37,318 nucleotides of DNA from a candidate division WOR-3 bacterium. GTDB taxonomy: Bacteria > Hydrothermota > Tepidihabitantia > Tepidihabitantales > Tepidihabitantaceae. The translations under genes were made by a program, and so were the position numbers. The notes beneath the pieces were generated by a model that saw nothing but the letters and a program-made list of their open reading frames with translations, did not search any database and was not told the DNA's origin. Positions 31,743 through 37,318 of this stretch are shown one piece after another. Every line of letters starts with the position of its first letter. Within the stretch, counting starts at the first letter, position 1. Where the stretch lies: contig JBDRUF010000002.1 of NCBI GenBank assembly GCA_039801245.1, forward strand, positions 1 to 37,318, written 5' to 3'.

Positions 31743-33425
31743 TTACCTCGCTTTTACTCTTATCAGTTTTGCTGGGGCAAACCCGTCTGCCTTCAAGACA
31801 TAAACCCCTTGCGGTAGAACCTCGCCCTGCTCATCCCTCCCGTCCCAGACAAATCCCGCTCCTTTCAAGTTTATTTTCCGCACCAGCCTGCCATCCTGGG
31901 CATAAATCCCTGCCATCATTGGCTCAATTTCTCCTCTGCTGAAACTGAAATTCATCAAACCCGCACTCGGATTCGGGCTCACCCGGAAATGCCTGTAAAC
32001 CTTTGGGGGCATAGCCGCGGAAATGCCCGCCGGCGTGGTATTGAGAAAGACCAGATTGCCGCCAAGGGTGTCCCAGTTTGTTACCGCAAGGTCAGGATGG
32101 TCGGAATAGCGATAGTAAAATACAACATTACCGGTTCCGGAATCTGGTGCCTGGGCAAATGAGACCCAGCCTGCCAAAGGGTCAAAACAGAAATCTTGAT
32201 AACCCTTGCGCTCGCCATTCACCTTGACACTGTCCAAAAACTGCACCGGTCGCCTGTGCAGATAAAAAAGTTTGCGTCTGCCATCACCGTTATGAGCCTC
32301 AACAACCTCGCTCAGATGGCTGTTATCAACATCGGTCCATATTAAAGCCTCGCAGACCAAGCGCTGGGGATTGGGCGGCGACCAGGACCAGGAGGGCAAG
32401 GTCTCCAGGACACCGGCATTGTTAAGATAAACAACCGCAGGTCGCCACCAGCCGCCAGCAGCCAGGTCTAAATAGCCATCGCCATTGACATCGCCCCAGG
32501 CAACGCATGAGGAGTAAAGATTTGTGCCGCGGCGCTGCATATTGAAGGTGGCAATGGTATCCAAAGTGCCGTTATCATTGTGAAAAACCTTGATACCATT
32601 CGGGTCACCCAGCTGGTCATTGCTCGCCACCGCCAAATCAAAAAACCCGTCCTGGTCGTAGTCACCAAAGTCAAGCCGCAAAACCCAGCCAACCCCCTGC
32701 CGCGCAACCCAGGAAGGGCTTGTCTCCAAGACGCCATCGTTATTGCGATACATTGACACCTTTCGGCGCTGACCGACAAACAAATCCAAATCACCATCAT
32801 TGTCAATATCGCAGAACCTGATGGCATCGGAAGGCACGCTGTCGGTTGCCGACCAAAAGGGCAGACTGTCAAAAACACCGCCGTTATTCTGATAGATGCG
32901 GGCACGGTCATAATTGTTGGTATAGGCATCACCCGCAGAGATGGCAAGGTCAAGGTCACCATCAAGGTCAACATCACCCAAACAGCAGTCAAAAGATGAG
33001 TGCCTGTCAGCCGCAACCCAAAAGGGTTGGGGTTCAAGCCCTGAGTCGCTGTTAAGATAAAGGCGCACCTTCAACTCGCCGGTCATAAAATAACCGAGAT
33101 AGGCAACCGCAAAGTCAGGTAAACCGTCATTATTGACATCACCGCTATAGCAGTGCCCGAAATAGCCGGAGTCAATAGAGCGCCAGGATGCATTTGTCTC
33201 CAAAACCCCGGTGTTATTCAGATAAACCGCATTGCGGTCATAAGCCATATCATTGCCATTGGAGATTAAAAAATCCAGATAACCGTCGCCATTCACATCC
33301 GCGAAACTGCCACCGGTTGAATAGTCCCGGTCAAGCGAAATCCAGTCCGGTGCGGACGGCAAAGGCACCTGGGCAAACGGGAAACTCAAGCAAAACGATA
33401 ATAAGAGAAATCCGGTCTTTTTCAT
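31743..33425 (-). CDS. secreted FG-GAP/VCBS-repeat protein with type IX sorting domain
   Basis: 560 aa from ATG 33425, chosen because it starts a clean signal peptide 'MKKTGFLLLSFCLSFPFAQ'; the frame itself opens at 33491. Six to seven blades follow with calcium-binding-type repeats 'D.NGDGYLDFLIS', 'DVDLDGDLDLAIS', 'DIDNDGDLDLFVG', 'DYDQDGFFDLAVA', as in integrin-type FG-GAP propellers. The C-terminal 80 residues are a sorting domain ('VSPNPSAGLMNFSFSRGEI', 'IYAQDGRLVRKINLKGAGFVWDGRDEQGEVLPQGVYVLK', a FlgD-like variant). Likely cell-surface. It is an odd head gene for an operon of cofactor and tRNA-modification enzymes. Confidence 0.85.
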   Translation of the reverse strand: MKKTGFLLLSFCLSFPFAQVPLPSAPDWISLDRDYSTGGSFADVNGDGYLDFLISNGNDMAYDRNAVYLNNTGVLETNASWRSIDSGYFGHCYSGDVNNDGLPDFAVAYLGYFMTGELKVRLYLNSDSGLEPQPFWVAADRHSSFDCCLGDVDLDGDLDLAISAGDAYTNNYDRARIYQNNGGVFDSLPFWSATDSVPSDAIRFCDIDNDGDLDLFVGQRRKVSMYRNNDGVLETSPSWVARQGVGWVLRLDFGDYDQDGFFDLAVASNDQLGDPNGIKVFHNDNGTLDTIATFNMQRRGTNLYSSCVAWGDVNGDGYLDLAAGGWWRPAVVYLNNAGVLETLPSWSWSPPNPQRLVCEALIWTDVDNSHLSEVVEAHNGDGRRKLFYLHRRPVQFLDSVKVNGERKGYQDFCFDPLAGWVSFAQAPDSGTGNVVFYYRYSDHPDLAVTNWDTLGGNLVFLNTTPAGISAAMPPKVYRHFRVSPNPSAGLMNFSFSRGEIEPMMAGIYAQDGRLVRKINLKGAGFVWDGRDEQGEVLPQGVYVLKADGFAPAKLIRVKAR

Positions 33426-33435
33426 CTTCTCTACC

Positions 33436-33464
33436 AGTCTAACCGCAAACCCTGCTCTGGTCAA
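33436..33464 (-). promoter_or_regulatory. promoter of the FG-GAP/birA/coaX/tsaB operon
   Basis: On the minus strand TTGACC (33464-33459), a 17-nt spacer and TAGACT (33441-33436), then 10 nt to ATG 33425. The leader would be about 4 nt. Confidence 0.5.
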
Positions 33465-33764
33465 GAACAGATAAAAAAATTCGCCCACCAATCCCTTTTA
33501 GCCGGTTCTTATACAAAAGCCAAAGGGAGCGATTGGAGAGAAACCCAGTTTTCATCCCCAGAGCGAGATAGGAGGGGGAGGGGTGGGGAGGACCTACCCT
33601 TTGAAGGAAAAAAACAAGAGGCTAAGAATCTTAAGTAATTGTCAGTTCGTGCCTTAACCCAATTTTCACCTAAATTGGGCACTGGTGCAGTTGTTCTAAA
33701 CCGGGAGAGGTAGGGGATAGTAAGATGGTTGAGTTTTTGGGAGGGGGTGATGGAAATAAAATGC
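33465..33764. other. 300-bp spacer between divergent genes with repeat copy E
   Basis: No gene seen. The plus strand is purine-rich, with many G-runs. Copy E of the 18-bp motif lies at 33582-33599 and matches the consensus fully. Confidence 0.55.
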
Positions 33765-33792
33765 TTGACAAGGAGGGGAGGGGGGGTAAAAT
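33765..33792 (+). promoter_or_regulatory. promoter of the small lipoprotein/FN3 operon
   Basis: TTGACA (33765-33770), a 16-nt all-purine spacer and TAAAAT (33787-33792). The leader is about 100 nt and ends in AAGGAGG before GTG 33898. Confidence 0.7.
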
Positions 33793-33897
33793 TAGATGAG
33801 TAAGTTTGGAGGCTCTTGGTTTTATGTGGCGGAAGCAGAGGTCATTGCGGCGCTCTGGTTCCGCTAAAAGGAATAAAAGTCAAAAAAGGAGGAATTC

Positions 33898-34152
33898 GTG
33901 AAAAAACTAATCGCCGCTTGTGCAATCGTCGCACTGATTTTCGCGCTCGGCTGTCCGAGCAAAAAGACAGAGGAAAAGGCAAAGCCGACAAAGGCTGAAA
34001 GCACCTTAACGGTGCCGCCGCCGGAATCTGCGGCTGTGACACCGGCAGAGTCGGTTAAGGCACCGGCAGAGTCGGTGAAGGCACCCGAACCGGCACCTCA
34101 GCCCAAGCCGGCACCTCAACCCTCTGGTAAACCACCTAAAGTGGGCCGTTAA
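33898..34152 (+). CDS. small Pro/Ala-rich lipoprotein
   Basis: 84 aa from GTG 33898 (AAGGAGG 7 nt upstream). A lipoprotein signal peptide 'MKKLIAACAIVALIFALGC' ends at the lipobox L-G-C19. The mature part is low complexity: Lys/Glu-rich, then repeats 'APAESVK' and 'PAPQPKPAPQP', an extended chain like those that span periplasm or wall. No domain is recognisable. It lies 16 bp before the first FN3 protein, so probably the same operon and the same envelope location. Confidence 0.75.
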   Translation: MKKLIAACAIVALIFALGCPSKKTEEKAKPTKAESTLTVPPPESAAVTPAESVKAPAESVKAPEPAPQPKPAPQPSGKPPKVGR

Positions 34153-34168
34153 AAGAAAGGAGGAGGAA

Positions 34169-34981
34169 ATGAAAAGGCTACTGCCTGTTCTAACTATCCT
34201 CGCCTGGGTAGTTCTGGGTGTCATTTCGATTGGCTCTGACTGCAGTAATATCGTCGGTGGCGCACCAACCGGTCTTGCGGTTGTTGCTGATTCCGACTCA
34301 ACTGTTAAACTCACCTGGAGTGCGCCCGCAGAAGGAACACCGGACAAATACATCGTCTATTTCAAGGCGGTTGATGCTGCAGACTTTGTGATGGTTGCCA
34401 ACAATGTTACTACCACCTCTTATGTCCATAATCCCAATGGCAAAACCGGGACCTATAAGGTTGCCGCCCAGTTCGGCTCGCAGGAGTACCCAAGCCTGAC
34501 AACCGTTTCCACTGTGCCGATTGCCACCTCAGCATTGACGGTGGCTGAACTCAACGCGGCGGGCAACTCCGGATATGGCTGGAGCCGGACCAATGGCACA
34601 GGCGCTACCTACTCAATGACGCAGGCGGCAAATGCGGCAAATGTTGACTTCTACATCACCGACTTCCAGACCTCCACTTATTCAATTGCCAGCCCTGACA
34701 TGGGGCCGACCGACCCTGGGAATGTTGTACCTGCGGGCTCTTGGCGTGTGAATGCGATTGCCGGACCTTTGACAAGCGAGACTGCACCTCTACCTGCTCA
34801 TAATCCCAATGTCTATGCCAATTATCAGGACATTACCCAGACACCTTTCCTTGCGGCTATCTATACTCAGGATGGCTATTATGCGCTGGCAAAACTTGAC
34901 GGTTTCAACGCTGGCGACAAGACCTATCAGGTCTCTGGTTGGTTCCAGCTGGTTAAAGGGTTGCGGTTAATCCAGCACTAA
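34169..34981 (+). CDS. exported FN3-domain protein, tandem paralogue 1
   Basis: 270 aa. An N-terminal hydrophobic signal (residues 1-20) leads to a fibronectin type III-like domain (about 30-115: 'PTGLAVVADSDSTVKLTWSAPAEGTPDKYIVYFKAV', 'GTYKVAAQF'). A domain of about 150 residues that I do not recognise follows ('GYGWSR', 'VDFYITDFQT', 'IASPDMGPTDPGNVVPAGSWR', 'YYALAKLDGF') and ends 'WFQLVKGLRLIQH'. The cysteine at about 25 follows D, so lipidation is doubtful. AAAGGAGG precedes ATG. It is a tandem duplicate of the gene at 35096, and a strong terminator separates the two. Confidence 0.7.
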   Translation: MKRLLPVLTILAWVVLGVISIGSDCSNIVGGAPTGLAVVADSDSTVKLTWSAPAEGTPDKYIVYFKAVDAADFVMVANNVTTTSYVHNPNGKTGTYKVAAQFGSQEYPSLTTVSTVPIATSALTVAELNAAGNSGYGWSRTNGTGATYSMTQAANAANVDFYITDFQTSTYSIASPDMGPTDPGNVVPAGSWRVNAIAGPLTSETAPLPAHNPNVYANYQDITQTPFLAAIYTQDGYYALAKLDGFNAGDKTYQVSGWFQLVKGLRLIQH

Positions 34982-35000
34982 AGCCTAACCCCACTTTTGG

Positions 35001-35030
35001 AGCCCCCGTTTTTCGGGGGCTTTTTCTTTT
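35001..35030 (+). terminator. strong Rho-independent terminator between the FN3 paralogues
   Basis: AGCCCCCG (35001-35008), loop TTTTT, CGGGGGCT (35014-35021) and a run TTTTTCTTTT. A textbook intrinsic terminator, so the second paralogue needs its own promoter (a TTGACA lies at 35039, but its -10 box is unclear). Confidence 0.92.
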
Positions 35031-35095
35031 ATCCAAAGTTGACAGGAGGGGATTCTATAGTTAGCCTGATTTAGTAAAAAATTTAGGAGGAGCTT

Positions 35096-35911
35096 ATGAA
35101 ATCTGACTTTTATCTGTTTTGTTTACTCAGCGCGGTTGCCGGCGTTGTTTTATTTATCGGCTGCGGTGTTATCGGCGGTCCACCTGGAAATCTTCAGGTT
35201 GCCGCTGCCACCGATTCAACTGTCCAACTTGTGTGGACGACACCGGCAGCAGGTGTGCCTGACAGTTTTCTTATCTATTTCTGCCCGGTCAATGAATCGG
35301 TTTTTACAATTATCGGCGACACCAGTGCCAATACTTTTGTCCACAACCCACAAGGCAGGACCGGGAGGTATCTGGTCTCGGCGGTCTTTGCCGGCAAGGA
35401 GTATAAATCGGATACGGTCACAACCATCCCGGTTCATACCGAAGCCCAAATAATCTCTGAGCTTGACGGCACCGGCAATGCCGGATATGGCTGGGACATT
35501 GACTCGGGGTTTGCCCGCAGTTACTCAATGCGCGACACCGCCAATGCCCCCAAGGTTGCCTTTTACATCACCGACTTCACCACCGGTTCAAGCCTGCCCT
35601 ATCGTATTGCCAGCCCGACAATGGGACCTTCAGACCCTTCTGGTGTTGTGCCTACCGGTAGTTGGCGCAAGAGTGGGTTCACCGATCCGCTGTTAGATGA
35701 AAATGCACCCTTGCCCAAGATTGACTCCACTCGTTACTTTAACTATAGCACCATACCCCATACCTCACTGCCGGCTTATTTTGGCGTATATACAACCGCA
35801 GATGACCATTACGCGCTGATTAAGGTCATACGGGTGAATGGCGCCAATGCCACCGTAGAGATTGAGTCCTGGTTTCAGGTGATTCCGGGTTTGCGCCTGA
35901 TTGAACATTGA
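35096..35911 (+). CDS. FN3-domain lipoprotein, tandem paralogue 2
   Basis: 271 aa. Lipoprotein signal with lipobox 'LFIGC' (Cys about 23). The FN3-like domain (about 28-115, 'PGNLQVAAATDSTVQLVWTTPAAGVPDSFLIYF') and the unrecognised C-terminal domain match paralogue 1 along the whole length: 'GYGWD', 'VAFYITDFTT', 'IASPTMGPSDPSGVVPTGSWR', 'HYALIKVIRV' and the same ending 'WFQVIPGLRLIEH'. AGGAGGAGCTT precedes ATG. Only this copy has a good lipobox, so the pair may sit in different envelope places. It ends 1 nt before the ZapB-like gene. Confidence 0.72.
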   Translation: MKSDFYLFCLLSAVAGVVLFIGCGVIGGPPGNLQVAAATDSTVQLVWTTPAAGVPDSFLIYFCPVNESVFTIIGDTSANTFVHNPQGRTGRYLVSAVFAGKEYKSDTVTTIPVHTEAQIISELDGTGNAGYGWDIDSGFARSYSMRDTANAPKVAFYITDFTTGSSLPYRIASPTMGPSDPSGVVPTGSWRKSGFTDPLLDENAPLPKIDSTRYFNYSTIPHTSLPAYFGVYTTADDHYALIKVIRVNGANATVEIESWFQVIPGLRLIEH

Positions 35912-35912
35912 T

Positions 35913-36119
35913 ATGAAGGCGGGTTACCAACCGGATAAGGTGCTCATTGAGCAGTTCAACCTCCTCGAGGAAAAGATTGATGCGGCGCTGGGGTTAATCC
36001 AGCGGCTGAAAGAGGAAAAGCGGCGGTTAGAGGAGAGGCTCTCCGAGGAGGAAAAACTGCGCGGGGAGGCGGTGAGAATGTTAAACACAATTATTGACAA
36101 AATCGAGACACTTCTATAA
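35913..36119 (+). CDS. ZapB-like coiled-coil protein
   Basis: 68 aa from ATG 35913 (a TTG at 35901 is in frame). It is almost entirely coiled coil: 'LIEQFNLLEEKIDAALGLIQRLKEEKRRLEERLSEEEKLRGEAVRMLNTIIDKIETLL'-type heptads. A short coiled coil placed directly before zapA is the usual setting of ZapB-type cell-division partners, which bridge ZapA-FtsZ to other components. The assignment rests on shape and position, not on a specific motif. Confidence 0.6.
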   Translation: MKAGYQPDKVLIEQFNLLEEKIDAALGLIQRLKEEKRRLEERLSEEEKLRGEAVRMLNTIIDKIETLL

Positions 36120-36139
36120 AATTCAATAAACGGGAGCCT

Positions 36140-36406
36140 ATGCAGAGTTTTGTTGTTAAAGTCTTTGGCAGTGAATACAATGTTAAAGCCGACCAAGACG
36201 GCGAATATGTTTTGAAAGTTGCAGAAATTGTGGACCAGAAGATGAGGCAGATTAGTGAGCAGTATCATCAACCTGCCACCGCCAAAACCGCGGTTTTGGC
36301 ATGTCTGAATCTGGTTGACGAGTCGCTCCAGGAGAAAAAGGCAGCCACCGAGTGGATTTGCCGTCGGGTTGGCGCGCTCATTGAAAAATTGGAAGGGGTT
36401 GTTTAG
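36140..36406 (+). CDS. zapA: cell division protein ZapA
   Basis: 88 aa. ZapA bundles FtsZ filaments in the Z-ring. 'VVKVFGSEYNVKADQDGEYVLKVAEIVDQKMRQI' is the ZapA N-terminal pattern (V.I.G..Y.i....e..Yl..vA..vd..m), then 'TAKTAVLACLNLVDESLQEKK' and a helical tail. GGGAG precedes ATG. It follows the ZapB-like gene by 20 bp, and the 6S RNA begins 3 nt after its stop, the order also found in other bacteria. Confidence 0.88.
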   Translation: MQSFVVKVFGSEYNVKADQDGEYVLKVAEIVDQKMRQISEQYHQPATAKTAVLACLNLVDESLQEKKAATEWICRRVGALIEKLEGVV

Positions 36407-36409
36407 GCT

Positions 36410-36580
36410 CCCTGCAGTGTCCGTGATAGTGGCTGAGTCTTGAGCCAACACCCGTTTAACGGGGGCCACTATAGAACGGTGGAGTGATGCCCGATGAGGG
36501 CGACGCGAAGCCGCTCTGAGGCTCCCACCTGATATACGGGTTCAGAGACTGCACTACACGACACCTGCAGGGTTTTATTT
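36410..36580 (+). ncRNA. ssrS: 6S RNA
   Basis: About 163 nt plus a T-rich tail. The ends pair into a rod: CCCTGCAG (36410-36417) with CTGCAGGG (36565-36572), then TGTC with GACA, GTG with CAC and UAGUG (36427-36431) with CACTA (36552-36556), then AGTCT with AGACT and TGAGCC with GGGTTCA. The middle is more open. Length, rod-and-bubble shape and position between zapA and rny all fit 6S RNA, which binds the housekeeping RNA polymerase like an open promoter. An 8-bp local hairpin (36426-36433 with 36465-36472) competes with the rod. A covariance-model hit would settle the family. Confidence 0.8.
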
Positions 36581-36597
36581 TCTCTAAGGAGGCAATG

Positions 36598-37318
36598 ATG
36601 GAATGGAATATCGCTTATTTTGTTATTGCCATCGTAATAATGATGGCCTTGGGTATTTTAGGTTTTTGGGTTGGAATCGCAGCAAGCCGGCGGACGGCGC
36701 GCAAATTTTTAGCGGCACGGGAGGCGGATGCCGTGGCAATAGTTGCCGAAGCAAAGAAAAGGGCTGAAGAAACTCAGCGGGAGGCAGAAGAGCGAATAAA
36801 TAAGGAATGGGAACGGGAAAGATTGAAGTTTGAGGCACAGACCGCTGCCACCCGTCGGGAACTGGAACGGATAGAACAGAAACTTGCCGAAAGAGAGGCG
36901 TTTCTCTCGCGCCGTGAAGGGGTTTTAACGCAGAAGGAGGCAGACCTTATTAAAAAAGACCGGGAACTGGCGGCGAAGGAAAAGCTCATTCGCGCAAAGA
37001 TGGAGCGGGTTGACCAGCTGATTGAACAGGAGAACAGCCGCCTCGAACGGATTGCCAACCTTTCTTCAGAAGAGGCGCGAAGGGAGCTTCTCCGTAACCT
37101 TGAAAATGAAGCCCGACTCGAAGCCGCAAAGTTGATGCGTGAAATCAAGGAAGAGGCAAAGGCACGGGCTGAAGCCGAGGCGCGGGAGGTAATTGCCGCG
37201 GCAATCCAGCGCTGCGCGATTTCCCATACCGCGGAAACAACCGTTTCAGTTGTTAACCTGCCGTCAGACGAACTTAAAGGTAGGATTATCGGTAGAGTGG
37301 GCATAAACATCCGGACAT
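36598..37318 (+). CDS. rny: ribonuclease Y, N-terminal part (cut by window end)
   Basis: 240 codons are visible without a stop. One membrane helix (residues about 4-28, 'IAYFVIAIVIMMALGILGFWVG') is followed by about 150 residues of highly charged coiled coil. The start of the KH domain is at the end ('TTVSVVNLPSDELKGRIIGRVGINIR', the family's NLP.DE.KGRIIGREGRNIR). The HD nuclease domain lies beyond the window. RNase Y is a membrane-anchored endonuclease that starts mRNA decay. AAGGAGG (36586-36592) favours ATG 36598 over ATG 36595. Two deviations from the KH consensus are GRVGI for GREGR. Confidence 0.93.
   Translation, partial: MEWNIAYFVIAIVIMMALGILGFWVGIAASRRTARKFLAAREADAVAIVAEAKKRAEETQREAEERINKEWERERLKFEAQTAATRRELERIEQKLAEREAFLSRREGVLTQKEADLIKKDRELAAKEKLIRAKMERVDQLIEQENSRLERIANLSSEEARRELLRNLENEARLEAAKLMREIKEEAKARAEAEAREVIAAAIQRCAISHTAETTVSVVNLPSDELKGRIIGRVGINIRT

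Noticed and set aside
33796-33867. 23-codon reading frame starting just after the -10 box upstream of the small lipoprotein gene
   Set aside because: Its ATG is only 3 nt from the -10 box, so the transcript would start inside or after the ATG, and there is no Shine-Dalgarno site. Nothing else supports translation.

Overview
The window is 37.3 kb of dense bacterial chromosome of roughly even base composition, with no plasmid, phage or IS core. A diderm of the FCB side of the tree is suggested by three secreted proteins with C-terminal sorting domains of the type IX secretion (Por) kind, a PorV/PorQ-like outer-membrane protein and a porin-like beta-barrel. A candidate phylum such as WOR-3/Stahlbacteria is my guess. 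The complete 16S rRNA gene (12448-13983) would settle it. TGA is an ordinary stop here (murJ, the CofE-like gene, the 6048 methyltransferase), yet the window also carries a selenocysteine tRNA.

Layout. 0.1-3.7 kb (minus): PAC2 protein, HGSNAT-like membrane acyltransferase, MurJ. 3.7-6.9 kb: CofE-like ligase, an OAS/CD-NTase-like nucleotidyltransferase, flavin reductase, a methyltransferase. 6.9-9.6 kb (minus): an AbiEii-type toxin-antitoxin pair under a promoter with an embedded palindrome, then an ECF sigma factor between two unassigned genes. 9.7-12.2 kb (plus): tRNA-Val, groES-groEL, FmdB-like zinc ribbon. 12.3-14.1 kb: a solitary 16S rRNA unit with boxA, a long processing stem and its own terminator, with no 23S or 5S. 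14.1-16.6 kb (minus): porV-like, yhaM, rsmG. 17-19.4 kb (plus): membrane-anchored DUF59 protein plus CcdA-like protein, then rarA. 19.4-20.2 kb: a frameshifted small secreted-protein gene and a repeat-rich spacer. 20.2-22.7 kb (plus): LolA-like protein, plsY, GT2 glycosyltransferase. 22.7-25.9 kb (minus): xerC-like recombinase and a large BNR-repeat secreted protein broken by an in-frame TGA. 25.9-29 kb (plus): beta-propeller secreted protein, tRNA-Sec, porin. 29-33.4 kb (minus): FG-GAP secreted protein, birA, coaX, a NYN-domain gene and tsaB, which overlap or nearly abut. 33.9-37.3 kb (plus): small lipoprotein, two tandem FN3 paralogues, zapB-like, zapA, 6S RNA and rny (cut by the window end).

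Common themes. Many genes have a sigma-70-type promoter whose -10 box ends 5-7 nt before the start codon, with no Shine-Dalgarno sequence, so their mRNAs should be leaderless. Others (groES, groEL, 9547, 25855, 33898, rny) have strong AGGAGG-type sites. An 18-bp motif recurs five times between genes, twice within a 102-bp near-identical repeat. The best leads are the tRNA-Sec next to a gene with an in-frame UGA and a hairpin at a plausible SECIS distance, the non-canonical start and altered first motif of CoaX, the DUF59-CcdA pair, the orphan CD-NTase-like enzyme, and the leaderless promoter architecture.
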